64,000 nt of DNA, taken from positions 1 to 64,000 of the forward strand of contig CAJOEH010000018.1 of NCBI GenBank assembly GCA_905233385.1, written 5' to 3'. A program made the translations under genes and the position numbers. The stretch is from an uncultured Oscillospiraceae bacterium (lineage in GTDB: Bacteria > Bacillota > Clostridia > Oscillospirales > Oscillospiraceae). This document shows positions 40,847 through 48,114 of this stretch, in pieces (position 1 is the stretch's first letter; each line of letters starts with the position of its first letter). The notes beneath the pieces are model-generated. The model saw only the letters and a list, made by a program, of their open reading frames with translations. It searched no databases and was not told the origin of the DNA.

Positions 40847-41349
40847 GAGAAGAACCTCCTAAGTTTTGGTATCAGCAACTGCGCGCACAGGCCGGTCAAC
40901 GCGCCGGTCAGAATGCCGCACAGTATCAGGACGGGGAAATAGGCGAGCAGGGCGGGCGTCTGCGTCACGAATACCGCGACCGCCATCTGCCCGATGTTAT
41001 GGGTGATGCCGCCGATCACGCCCGCGACCCAGAGCTGTTCCTTCTTCAGGATCCGCAGGATCAGCGCCATGCAGGCGAAGCTGAGCAGGCCGCCCGCGAG
41101 GGAATAAAACAGGGACATCATCTGCCCGGTGACGAGGTTGCCGAGGAAGATCCGCACGAGCAGGATCGCCAGGGCCTCCTTCCACCCGAACACAGAAAGG
41201 GCGAACAGGGTGACGATATTGGAAAGCCCGAGCTTCATGCCCGGCACGGGAACAGGCAGGGGAAACTGCGCCTCCACGACAAAGATCGTCAGCGCGATCG
41301 CGGTCAGAAGCGCAAGCAGCGCAAGCTTGCGAACGTAAGTACGCTTCAT
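40843..41349 (-). CDS. Gx transporter family membrane protein (HepS component I-like)
   Basis: 168 residues with about five membrane helices; conserved features are PGMKLGLSNIVTLFALSVFG, LRILLGNLVTGQ-like RIFLGNLVTGQ and GGITHNIGQM. Such proteins (EetB-like) are linked to quinone/flavin electron-transfer modules, often next to a NusG-II-domain protein; here the partner is a different lipoprotein. ATGA overlap with queT upstream. Confidence 0.85.
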   Translation of the reverse strand: MKRTYVRKLALLALLTAIALTIFVVEAQFPLPVPVPGMKLGLSNIVTLFALSVFGWKEALAILLVRIFLGNLVTGQMMSLFYSLAGGLLSFACMALILRILKKEQLWVAGVIGGITHNIGQMAVAVFVTQTPALLAYFPVLILCGILTGALTGLCAQLLIPKLRRFFS

Positions 41350-41849
41350 TTTCTGAAAAGATGGCGCTTATTGCGCTCCAGGACGAAGTACAGCGCGGTG
41401 CCGAGCACGAAAACCACAGCGGCCTCGCCGACGGCAACGTATAGCATGTTGAGATGCAGAGCGTTAAAGCCGTAGTACGTCAGTTCCCAGCCGACGATGA
41501 CGGCGTTGAAGACGACGGGCATCAGCATGGAGAGCCAGGGGTAACGCCGGATCTTCACGTTCCGCAGGAAATACATCGCCAGGGCGGCGAGCAAGGTCGC
41601 GGCGGTGCCAATGAGAAAATCCAGCGGCAGGGCCTGCGCATAGGTCAGATTATACAGCAGACAGCCGATGCTGAGGCCGGGGATCGCGGCGGTGGTAAAC
41701 AGGGCGAGCACGCACAGCGCCTCGGCGACACGGAACTGGATGACCATGGACGTGGTGCCGGGCAGCAGAGCGTTCTGCAGCAGGTTGATCACGATATACA
41801 GCGCAGCAATCGCGGCCGCCTGCGCGATAAACAGGGAGGGTCTTTTCAT
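41346..41849 (-). CDS. queT: QueT family transporter (queuosine precursor ECF S-component)
   Basis: 167 residues with five or six helices. The motif TSMVIQFRVAEALCVLALFT and the ending GWELTYYGFN match QueT. In Firmicutes QueT is the S-component for queuosine precursors and works with an ECF module encoded elsewhere. AAGGAGA precedes the ATG. I looked for a preQ1 riboswitch in the short leader and found none. First gene of a three-gene overlapping operon. Confidence 0.88.
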   Translation of the reverse strand: MKRPSLFIAQAAAIAALYIVINLLQNALLPGTTSMVIQFRVAEALCVLALFTTAAIPGLSIGCLLYNLTYAQALPLDFLIGTAATLLAALAMYFLRNVKIRRYPWLSMLMPVVFNAVIVGWELTYYGFNALHLNMLYVAVGEAAVVFVLGTALYFVLERNKRHLFRK

Positions 41850-41888
41850 TGCGGTTCTCCTTGCAGAATAAAACGGGGAACGATCTAT

Positions 41889-41917
41889 AGTTTACACGAT
41901 GAAGCGGCGTTCGTCAA
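41889..41917 (-). promoter_or_regulatory. Sigma-A promoter for the queT operon
   Basis: Minus strand TTGACG, 17 nt, TAAACT. It abuts the stop codon of the TraX-like gene. Confidence 0.75.
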
Positions 41918-41918
41918 G

Positions 41919-42680
41919 TCACCGGAGAAGCTGCTTCAGGCCGTAAAGCGCGAGGATGTGCAAAGGGTAGAACAGGTAAAAGCCGAGCTGCACCGCCTTC
42001 GCGCCGCCGCGGGAGGCGGGAAGCCTGCCCTTCTTTCCGTTGTAGAAGAATATCGGCACGAGCGCCAACAGACTGAACAGCTGCGTCAGCTCCCAGGCGG
42101 ACGGCGGCTGGATCGCGTAAGGCCGTCCCAGCAGACGGTACAGGCAGAAGAAGCCGAACGAGACGATATACTGATGATAGATCGAGACGAGCATCCCGAG
42201 GCCCTGCAGGAGGATGTTCCCGTCGAAGAGGTAGAAGGTCATCGCCAGCAGGACGCCCTTCGCGCCGTAATCCGAGCGGAGCAGGCCGAAGTAATAGACC
42301 AGATAGACCGTCAGCGCCGGCAGGAAGCTGAGATATTTCGTGAAGCGGTTCCGCCGCATTCTGTCCGTCATCCACACGGTCAGCAGGGCGAGCAGGAGGG
42401 TGACGAAGACGTTGAGCGTGCCGAGCATGGTGCCCGGGTGGGTCATCAGCGCGAACGGCACCTGCGAGATCACGGCGAACAGCGCCAGACGGAGCGCGTA
42501 GCGCAGGCGGTCGGAGGTGTGCCGGAACCCGTTGACGATCAGAAAGACGTACAGCGGGAACGCGAGCCGCCCGATCCAGCGAAGCGGTTCGAGGAAGGAC
42601 CACCTGCCCGCGAAGCAAAAGCCGATATGATCCAGCAGCATACAGACGCACGCGAGGATACGAAGCGCAAGCGCAGACAT
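41919..42680 (-). CDS. TraX-family membrane protein
   Basis: 253 residues from the ATG at 42680 (AAAAGGAGG upstream); the 18 extra residues in the ORF track precede that site. Eight or so helices. Typical TraX pattern: RILACVCMLLDHIGFCF at the start, RWIGRLAFPLYVFLIVNGFRHT, and FYLFYPLHILALYG at the end. TraX was named for pilin acetylation on F plasmids; chromosomal homologues probably acetylate surface molecules. Confidence 0.88.
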   Translation of the reverse strand: MSALALRILACVCMLLDHIGFCFAGRWSFLEPLRWIGRLAFPLYVFLIVNGFRHTSDRLRYALRLALFAVISQVPFALMTHPGTMLGTLNVFVTLLLALLTVWMTDRMRRNRFTKYLSFLPALTVYLVYYFGLLRSDYGAKGVLLAMTFYLFDGNILLQGLGMLVSIYHQYIVSFGFFCLYRLLGRPYAIQPPSAWELTQLFSLLALVPIFFYNGKKGRLPASRGGAKAVQLGFYLFYPLHILALYGLKQLLR

Positions 42681-42701
42681 GTGCGCACCTCCTTTTTGCG
42701 T

Positions 42702-42730
42702 ATTATAGCAGAATACGGCGTGGATTGCAA
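42702..42730 (-). promoter_or_regulatory. Sigma-A promoter for the TraX-like gene
   Basis: Minus strand TTGCAA, 17 nt, perfect TATAAT, 22 nt upstream of the start. Confidence 0.8.
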
Positions 42731-42769
42731 TCATATACTCTGGCAGGATCAGATTGCGAGGTGGAGCGT

Positions 42770-43048
42770 ATGAACAGCCGTTTTACCGGACTGAAATGCA
42801 AGGAGGTCGTCAACATCTGCGACGGATGCCGCCTGGGGTACGTTTGCGACGTGGAGGTGGACTGCAAATGCGGGCAGATCCTGTCCATCATCGTTCCCTG
42901 CCAGGGCAGGTGCTTCGGCCTGCTCGGACGGCATGAGGAATACGTCATTCCGTGGCGCGATATCCGAAGGATCGGCGACGATATCATCCTGGTCGACGGC
43001 GATCTGGACAGATGCCGCCTTCCGCGGGCAAAAAGGGACCTGTTTTGA
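42770..43048 (+). CDS. YlmC/YmxH family sporulation protein (PRC-barrel)
   Basis: 92 residues. TGLKCKEVVNICDGCRLGYVCDVEVD and IPWRDIRRIGDDIILV are the PRC-barrel signature of the YlmC/YmxH family, annotated as sporulation proteins; the exact role is unknown. GGTGGAG precedes the ATG. A GAATA...CATATAC pair 16 nt apart upstream (42711-42738) loosely resembles a sigma-G/F promoter. Confidence 0.88.
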   Translation: MNSRFTGLKCKEVVNICDGCRLGYVCDVEVDCKCGQILSIIVPCQGRCFGLLGRHEEYVIPWRDIRRIGDDIILVDGDLDRCRLPRAKRDLF

Positions 43049-43080
43049 CGAAAAAACCTTGAATTTTTGTAAAATAATGC

Positions 43081-43109
43081 TTGCAATACGAAGACCTGTT
43101 GGGTATAAT
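43081..43109 (+). promoter_or_regulatory. Sigma-A promoter for rpsB-tsf
   Basis: TTGCAA, 17 nt, perfect TATAAT. The 5' leader is about 120 nt and contains a CCGTCC/GGACGG plus CCGC/GCGG hairpin (43161-43189) that may be an S2 autoregulatory site. Confidence 0.8.
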
Positions 43110-43233
43110 AATACGGCACGCGAATCGCGTGACACACCAAACCACACATTTCGGGATTCTCCGTCCCAGTGCCGCAACGCGGTGGACGGGGGAGATGAGC
43201 GGAATGGCGGTCAAACGAAAAGGAGAAAAACTA

Positions 43234-43983
43234 ATGGCAGTCGTATCCATGAAAGCCCTGCTCGAGGCAGGCGTCCACTTCGGTCACCAGACCAGAAGAT
43301 GGAACCCCAAAATGGCTCCCTACATCTACACGGAGCGCAACGGTATCTACATCATTGACCTGCAGAAAACCGTGAAGAAGATCGAAGAGGCTTACAGCTT
43401 CATCCGCGAGCTCGCCGCCAACGGCGAGAACGTCCTGTTCGTCGGCACCAAGAAGCAGGCGCAGGACGCCATCAAGGAAGAGGCCGAGCGCGTCGATCAG
43501 TACTTCGTCAATGCCCGCTGGCTCGGCGGCATGATGACCAACTTCAAGACCATGCGTACCCGTATCGACCGTCTGGCGCAGCTGCGCAAGATGCAGGAGG
43601 ACGGCACCTTCGCGATGCTTCCCAAGAAGGAAGTCATCAAGCTCGAAGGCGAGATCGAGAAGCTCGAGAAGTATCTCGGCGGCGTGAAGTCCATGAAGAA
43701 GCTCCCCGGCGCTCTGTTCATCGTCGACCCGCGCAAGGAACGCAACGCGATCGCCGAAGCGCGCAAGCTGAACATCCCCATCGTCGCGATCGTTGACACC
43801 AACTGCGATCCGGACGAGATCGACTACGTCATCCCCGGCAACGACGACGCGATCCGCGCGATCCGCCTGATCGTCGCCACCATGGCGAACGCCGTGCAGG
43901 AAGGCCGTCAGGGCGAGTCCCTCGCGGAGGCCCCTGTCGAGGCGGCGGAAGCCACCGCTGAGGAAGCTTCGGTCGAGGAGTAA
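43234..43983 (+). CDS. rpsB: 30S ribosomal protein S2
   Basis: 249 residues from the ATG at 43234 (AAAAGGAG upstream); the extra N-terminal 51 residues in the track have no start signal. [27 protein letters not shown] and [19 protein letters not shown] are S2 signatures; the C-terminus is an acidic alanine-rich tail. S2 bridges S1 to the 30S subunit. Followed by tsf, the universal order. Confidence 0.98.
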   Translation: MAVVSMKALLEAGVHFGHQTRRWNPKMAPYIYTERNGIYIIDLQKTVKKIEEAYSFIRELAANGENVLFVGTKKQAQDAIKEEAERVDQYFVNARWLGGMMTNFKTMRTRIDRLAQLRKMQEDGTFAMLPKKEVIKLEGEIEKLEKYLGGVKSMKKLPGALFIVDPRKERNAIAEARKLNIPIVAIVDTNCDPDEIDYVIPGNDDAIRAIRLIVATMANAVQEGRQGESLAEAPVEAAEATAEEASVEE

Positions 43984-43996
43984 TCCACCCGAACAT

Positions 43997-44023
43997 AAAT
44001 GCCCGCCGGAACGACGGGCATTT
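43997..44023 (+). terminator. Attenuator-like hairpin between rpsB and tsf
   Basis: AAATGCCCG / CGGGCATTT 9-bp stem followed by TTCC; probably a partial terminator that sets the S2 to EF-Ts ratio. Confidence 0.6.
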
Positions 44024-44056
44024 TCCAAAGATAAAATTTTAGGAGGAAATACTACT

Positions 44057-44977
44057 ATGGCATTTACTGCTGCTGATGTAAAGACCCTGCGCGAAATGAC
44101 CAACGTCGGCATGATGGACTGCAAGAAGGCCCTCGTGGAGACCGACGGCGATATGGACAAGGCGGTCGAGTGGCTCCGTGAGAAGGGCCTCGCTAAGGCT
44201 GCCAAGAAGGCCGGCCGCATCGCGGCCGAAGGCATGGCTTACGCCGCCGTCGTCGACGGCATCGGCGTGATGGTCGAAGTCAACTGCGAGACCGACTTCT
44301 GCGCGAAGAGCGCGCCGTTCGTCGCCCTCGTCAAGGACGTCGCCGAGATGGTCGCGAAGAACGACCCGAAGGACGTCGACGCCCTGATGAACTGCAAGTA
44401 CCCCGGCAGAGACCTGACTTTGGCCGAGATCATGCCCGAGAAGGTCATGGCGATCGGCGAGAACCTGCAGATCCGCCGCTTCGTCCGCTTCCCCGAGAAC
44501 ACCAGCGTCGCCTACGTGCACGGCGGCGGCGTGCGTTCCGTCCTGGTCAACCTGATCGTCGAGGGCGGCATCGACGCCACCCAGATCGGCAAGGATATCG
44601 CGATGCAGATCGCGGCTCTGTCCCCGCGTTTCTGGGACAAGAGCGACGTGACCGAGGAAGTCCTTGAAGAAGAGAAGAAGATCCTCGTCGCCCAGATGGA
44701 CAACGACGAGAAGATGGCGAACAAGCCCCTCCAGGTCAAGGAGAAGATCGCCGCCGGCAAGCTCAACAAGTTCTACGAAGAGAACTGCCTGCTCCAGCAG
44801 GCGTTCGTCAAGGACGGCTCCGTCTCCGTCGAGCAGTATATGAACGCTGCCGCGAAGGCGCTCGGCGGTTCCGTGAAGTTCGTCGATGCAGTCCGCTATG
44901 AGAAGGGCGAAGGCATCGAGAAGAAGCAGGAAGACTTCGCCGCGGAAGTCGCGAAGCAGATGAACATGGGCAAGTAA
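44057..44977 (+). CDS. tsf: Elongation factor Ts
   Basis: 306 residues. FTAADVKTLREMTNVGMMDCKKALVE is the N-terminal UBA-like domain; VMVEVNCETDFCAKSAPF is the conserved EF-Tu-contacting core; the C-terminus has the two long dimerisation helices. EF-Ts exchanges GDP for GTP on EF-Tu. GGAGGAA precedes the ATG. Strong codon bias. Confidence 0.98.
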   Translation: MAFTAADVKTLREMTNVGMMDCKKALVETDGDMDKAVEWLREKGLAKAAKKAGRIAAEGMAYAAVVDGIGVMVEVNCETDFCAKSAPFVALVKDVAEMVAKNDPKDVDALMNCKYPGRDLTLAEIMPEKVMAIGENLQIRRFVRFPENTSVAYVHGGGVRSVLVNLIVEGGIDATQIGKDIAMQIAALSPRFWDKSDVTEEVLEEEKKILVAQMDNDEKMANKPLQVKEKIAAGKLNKFYEENCLLQQAFVKDGSVSVEQYMNAAAKALGGSVKFVDAVRYEKGEGIEKKQEDFAAEVAKQMNMGK

Positions 44978-44990
44978 TTTTGCTGATTAA

Positions 44991-45028
44991 AACGGCAAGT
45001 GAGCGAACGCTCACTTGCCGTTTTTTGC
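44991..45028 (+). terminator. Terminator of rpsB-tsf
   Basis: AACGGCAAGTGAGCG / CGCTCACTTGCCGTT 15-bp stem with a 2-nt loop, then TTTT. Confidence 0.95.
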
Positions 45029-45061
45029 TTTCTTTCATTGCGCAACAGAAAACCATCAGGT

Positions 45062-45115
45062 TTGTCATTGCGAGGTCGCGGAGCGACCGTGGCAATCTGT
45101 CCCTCACAGATTTAG
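45062..45115. repeat. Dispersed GTCATTGC unit
   Basis: GTCATTGC-GAGGTCGCGGAGCGACC-GTGGCAATCTGTCC, the same frame as at 14163, 16977, 28599 and 37716 with its own internal hairpin. It lies between the tsf terminator and the toxin/immunity island. Confidence 0.7.
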
Positions 45116-45189
45116 GAAACTGCATTATCCATAATGTTTTTCCATTAGCACGTAAGGAACGGCCTGTGTGCCGTTCCGGAAATCGGAAA

Positions 45190-45412
45190 CTATTTTGCTT
45201 CTTCCGGCTCCACGAGCTCCCATTGGAACATTTCCCTGAAATCCTCGAAGCATTCGGGGCAGATCCACGTGTACTTGTCGTCTGCGGTCACGTAGCCTTC
45301 GTGCAGATCGCCCTCGTATTCGCTGAACGTCGCCCAGCAAAAGGCGCAGTGGTCGTGATCCCACGTCTCAGACCAGCGAAAATTTTAATCTCCAGTCGTT
45401 CGGTTCAATCAT
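45190..45412 (-). pseudogene. Degenerate immunity-like gene, copy 1
   Basis: Good SD (AAGGAGA) and start MIEPNDWRLKFSLV, then a stop after 14 codons. Shifted +1, the sequence continues RWSETWDHDHCAFCWATF, then GYVTADDKYTWICPECF and a stop at 45190. The joined reading matches a widespread small family that begins M-I-x-x-N-D-W-R-L and has the WDHDHCxFC and CPECF cysteine pairs. An internal segment of roughly 25 residues expected between the two parts is missing. Broken, or a sequencing error plus deletion. Confidence 0.7.
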
Positions 45413-45455
45413 TTTTGTGCGTCTCCTTCGTTGCCAAAGCTCAGCGGGCTGAAGA

Positions 45456-45698
45456 TCAATAGACCGTAACGTCTTCTATGTTACCAAGAATATCCTGCAA
45501 ATACTCGCCGCCGATTTTTGCGGAAGCAATCAATTGCTCTATGGAATCAAAGGCAACGCTTGTTTGATAGAACTGACAGAGGTGGATTGTTTGCTTGTCG
45601 CCCTCGAAAGAATATGTAATGGAGTATTCTGTGCCGCGGTAGGAGAATTCAATCTCCCGCCCGGTTTGTATGGAATACTTCAACGTATCAAGCGTCAT
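45456..45698 (-). CDS. Small protein in the toxin/immunity island
   Basis: 80 residues from the ATG at 45698 (AAGGAGATA upstream); the ORF-track extension is not needed. Mixed alpha/beta, TLDTLKYSIQTGREIEFSY then YSITYSFEGDKQTIHL and SIEQLIASAKI. It resembles short proteins found as possible immunity or accessory genes next to polymorphic toxins, but I cannot name a family. Lower GC than the neighbouring housekeeping genes. Confidence 0.7.
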   Translation of the reverse strand: MTLDTLKYSIQTGREIEFSYRGTEYSITYSFEGDKQTIHLCQFYQTSVAFDSIEQLIASAKIGGEYLQDILGNIEDVTVY

Positions 45699-45749
45699 AA
45701 TTATCTCCTTTATGGGCATCTCGAGTTTAGCCAATCCCCATTTTCCCGG

Positions 45750-45785
45750 TCGTAGGGAGGCGTCCCCTGACGCCTCCGCTGCCGT
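45750..45785. repeat. GTAGGGAGGC palindromic repeat unit
   Basis: GTAGGGAGGCGTCCCCTGACGCCTCCG, the same unit as at 14263 and 37842 (allowing variants), inserted between island genes. Confidence 0.65.
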
Positions 45786-45825
45786 GCCCATCGGACGCCC
45801 GTGGCAAGGCAACGCAGGCCGCTCC

Positions 45826-46067
45826 TTATTTGCTTTTTTGGTTTTCTTCCGGCTCCACGAGCTCCCATTGGAACATTTCCTTGAAATCCTCGAAGCATTC
45901 GGGGCAGATCCACGTGTACTTATCGTCAGCGGTCACGTAGCCTTCGTGCAGATCGCCCTCGTATTCGCTGAACGTCGCCCAGCAAAAGGCGCAGTGGTCG
46001 TGATCCCACGTCTCAGACCAGCGAAAATTTCTTGTCCTTGCAGACGCCAGTCGTTTTTTTCAATCAT
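45826..46067 (-). pseudogene. Degenerate immunity-like gene, copy 2, overlapping the toxin gene
   Basis: The ATG at 46067 overlaps the toxin stop (ATGA) with GGAG 10 nt upstream. It reads MIEKNDWRLQGQEIFAG and then runs out of frame to a stop after 44 codons. Shifted -1, it continues with the same RWSETWDHDHCAFCWATF block as copy 1 and ends EPEENQKSK at 45826. Copy 2 needs the opposite shift from copy 1, so this is independent decay and not programmed frameshifting. Position and overlap are those of an immunity gene. Confidence 0.72.
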
Positions 46068-47035
46068 TTCAAAATAGCTCCTTCTTGATTAAACGCTTTT
46101 GGTTCATAGCTTCCATCAGGAAAAATTCGATATGAAGGGGTTTCTCCTCTGATTCCATAATCCCAATGAGGTCCTACAGACGGCGGATGATTGAGATCCG
46201 GTCTCAACCACTCTCTAGTTTCTGGATTAAACCAATTGCCGGCGTTTGATCCGATTTCACCTCTTCCGCGCCATTCATATCCATCTCCCGGGCATTTTGT
46301 CGGATCCCAGCCCGGGAAATCCGGGAACCCTCGCTGACCGCCTCCACCGTTTCCCGCAGAGCCGCCGCCTTTCATTACGAAGCCCTGAAAGTATTTTACA
46401 GTGGGGTTGCCGTAACTTTTTTCCTGCGTAAGGTTGTTCGTCTTTGCATAGTCGATCACGATCAGCTTGCCATCCATTTCGTCAAAAGGATCGCCATAGC
46501 AAATGACTGCTTCCGGCTTAATTCGGCGCAGCAGCTCCTTGTAGCCGGCAAGAAAGAGCTGCTTTTCCGTTCGCATGCCGACGGTGGATACGGCAACGAC
46601 GCTGCCTTCGTCAATTCCGTCGAAGCTGAACCAGAACGTGTCAGGCTCTCCCCACACCAGCGAGGGAATGACGCGCAGCCCTTTGGACTGGAAATAGGCG
46701 CCGCACCATCGGCTTTTGAACACCTGATGAATCTGCACGGCGACGGGCATTTCCGTATACATGCTGAATTGCGGCGACAGAACCGCGCGGTATTCCTTCA
46801 GCTTTTCAATACGCGGCTCCGGGTCCTTCCAGAGGACTTCGAATTTGTAATCGTCCAAAAAGAAATGGACGACTTTTTCCGTCTCTTCCTCGCTCAGCCT
46901 ATCATAACCGATTAGTTCCAAATTATCAAGGGAGAGCTTCGTTTTTCTGATGATGGGCATTTCAAACGTGCCGTCGCAACACTTTTCAAACAAATACCTC
47001 CAATTGAATTGTGACGCTGTTTGTATTGTACACAT
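46064..47035 (-). CDS. DUF4417 protein with C-terminal polymorphic-toxin-like domain
   Basis: 323 codons from the ATG at 47035; that ATG has no SD and a TTG at 46993 lies close to GGAGG, so the start is uncertain. Residues about 35-215 form a DUF4417 domain (FFLDDYKFEVLWKDPE, YRAVLSPQFSMYTEMPVAVQ, GSVVAVSTVGMRTEKQLFL). A glycine linker (MKGGGSAGNGGGGQ) leads to a C-terminal module with GDGYEWRGRGEIGS, WFNPETREWLRPDLNHP, GPHWDYG and YRIFPDGSYEPK, which resembles the polymorphic toxin type 37 tail of RHS-like toxins. No signal peptide. The overlapping downstream gene looks like a decayed immunity gene. Confidence 0.72.
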   Translation of the reverse strand: MCTIQTASQFNWRYLFEKCCDGTFEMPIIRKTKLSLDNLELIGYDRLSEEETEKVVHFFLDDYKFEVLWKDPEPRIEKLKEYRAVLSPQFSMYTEMPVAVQIHQVFKSRWCGAYFQSKGLRVIPSLVWGEPDTFWFSFDGIDEGSVVAVSTVGMRTEKQLFLAGYKELLRRIKPEAVICYGDPFDEMDGKLIVIDYAKTNNLTQEKSYGNPTVKYFQGFVMKGGGSAGNGGGGQRGFPDFPGWDPTKCPGDGYEWRGRGEIGSNAGNWFNPETREWLRPDLNHPPSVGPHWDYGIRGETPSYRIFPDGSYEPKAFNQEGAILK

Positions 47036-47105
47036 TCCGTGTAGAGGATTCTGTCGAAAAGTGCCGGCTCCGCATTTTTTTCAAAAATGCTTCCTTCTCA
47101 AGAAA

Positions 47106-47132
47106 AAACCGGAAGGGCAGTCCTTCCGGTTT
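47106..47132 (-). terminator. Terminator of the proline-rich three-gene cluster
   Basis: AAACCGGAAGG / CCTTCCGGTTT 11-bp stem; on the minus strand it ends in six T. Confidence 0.9.
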
Positions 47133-47136
47133 GCGT

Positions 47137-47460
47137 CTATTGCAATATGAGAAAGATCGCCAGGGTCATGACGGTCGAGACGGCGTCTTCCGTGCCCTCG
47201 GATAAGAGAAGCAGCATAATGAGCAAAAGCAGCAGATCGCCGCTGTCCATGCCGGGCAGAAGCTTCTCCAGAAACGGGATCGGCAGAGGCGGCCTCGGCG
47301 GCGGGGGCGGCGCGGGGATCGGCGGCGGCATCGGAGGAGGCGGAGGAATCGGCGGCTCCGGCGCGGGCATCGTCGGCGGAACGGGCGGCGCGGGCTTCCG
47401 ATCGGGTATATCCTGCCGACGGTACTGCCCGTTGCCGGTCGGCATGTAGCGGTGATACAC
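47137..47460 (-). CDS. Polyproline protein with hydrophobic C-terminus
   Basis: 107 residues, GTG start with GGAGG 9 nt upstream. A basic N-terminus (MYHRYMPTGNGQYRRQD) is followed by a polyproline region (PEPPIPPPPPMPPPIPAPP) and then an amphipathic and hydrophobic end (GDLLLLLIMLLLLSEGTEDA). I recall similar small polyproline proteins in spore-forming Clostridia but know no function. Third gene of a tight three-gene unit. Confidence 0.7.
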   Translation of the reverse strand: MYHRYMPTGNGQYRRQDIPDRKPAPPVPPTMPAPEPPIPPPPPMPPPIPAPPPPPRPPLPIPFLEKLLPGMDSGDLLLLLIMLLLLSEGTEDAVSTVMTLAIFLILQ

Positions 47461-47462
47461 GG

Positions 47463-47813
47463 TCAGCCGCCTCCTTTCCCCGGAAGTTTTCCGTAATTGC
47501 GCAGGGCGAAGCCCGCCATATGGGAAACCTTCGCGATCTGCAGGGCGCGGTCGATTTTGCTGCGCCGTTCCGGCCGCAGATAGGGCTTGATCGCCAGCAG
47601 GAGCGCCTCCTGCTTTCCGTCGGACTGCCGCGCCTGCTGCATCATCCCGAAGATCGCCTTCGCCATGCCGTCGTCCGGCGGCGGCGGGGCGGGCGGCGCG
47701 GCGGACGCTTCTTCCGGCGGCTGGAGGCCGAAAGACTGCGCGAGGGACAGAATCTGCGCCATGCTGTCCGGGTCGTTCAGAATCTTTTGCAGCTGTTCCT
47801 CCAGACCGTCCAT
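47463..47813 (-). CDS. Hypothetical helical protein with PPPP linker
   Basis: 116 residues. N-terminal helices (LEEQLQKILNDPDSMAQILSLAQSFG), a proline linker (APPAPPPPDD), then a helical domain (EALLLAIKPYLRPERRSKIDRALQIAKVSHMAG). GGGAGG precedes the ATG. No known domain. It lies 2 nt before the polyproline gene and shares its proline-rich style, so the products may form one complex. Confidence 0.7.
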   Translation of the reverse strand: MDGLEEQLQKILNDPDSMAQILSLAQSFGLQPPEEASAAPPAPPPPDDGMAKAIFGMMQQARQSDGKQEALLLAIKPYLRPERRSKIDRALQIAKVSHMAGFALRNYGKLPGKGGG

Positions 47814-47821
47814 CGCAGCGC

Positions 47822-48046
47822 CTACCTCCCGCCGAACTTTCTGCGCAGGTCGTCCGCCTCCCGCGACTGCATGACGGTGCGCAAAAGCGCCTGCGCCGTC
47901 GCGGTATCGCCGTTTTGATAGGCTTCAGCGGCGCGGCGGGCGTTCTCGCCGCCGTCTCGCTGCATCAGGGCGATCAGCCGCTGCCCCTCCGGAGAAGCGG
48001 CGAGGTCTTTCAGCTGCTGCGCGGAAATTTGAGAATTCTTCTCCAC
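47822..48046 (-). CDS. Small helical hypothetical protein
   Basis: 74 residues, GTG start with AGGGAGG 8 nt upstream. Entirely helical and charged (AQQLKDLAASPEGQRLIALMQRD, DTATAQALLRTVMQSREADD). No recognised family. First gene of the three-gene minus-strand unit, divergent from the phosphodiesterase. Confidence 0.7.
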   Translation of the reverse strand: MEKNSQISAQQLKDLAASPEGQRLIALMQRDGGENARRAAEAYQNGDTATAQALLRTVMQSREADDLRRKFGGR

Positions 48047-48051
48047 GGAGA

Positions 48052-48080
48052 TTGCCTCCCTTTTCGGAATCTGCTATAAT
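48052..48080 (+). promoter_or_regulatory. Sigma-A promoter for the YfcE-like/coaX operon
   Basis: TTGCCT, 17 nt, perfect TATAAT; 35 nt upstream of the ATG. Confidence 0.78.
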
Positions 48081-48114
48081 ATATATATGTTTCCGAACGC
48101 GAAAGGGTGACACG

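Noticed and set aside
41850-41888. preQ1 riboswitch before queT
   Set aside because: The leader is too short and lacks the H-type pseudoknot motif and A-rich tail.
43110-43233. A T-box or known metabolite riboswitch before rpsB
   Set aside because: No specifier loop or T-box sequence; only a hairpin plausible for S2 autoregulation.
45190-46067. Programmed ribosomal frameshifting in the two immunity-like genes
   Set aside because: One copy needs +1 and the other -1, and no slippery heptamer lies in the correct frame; decay or sequencing error is simpler.
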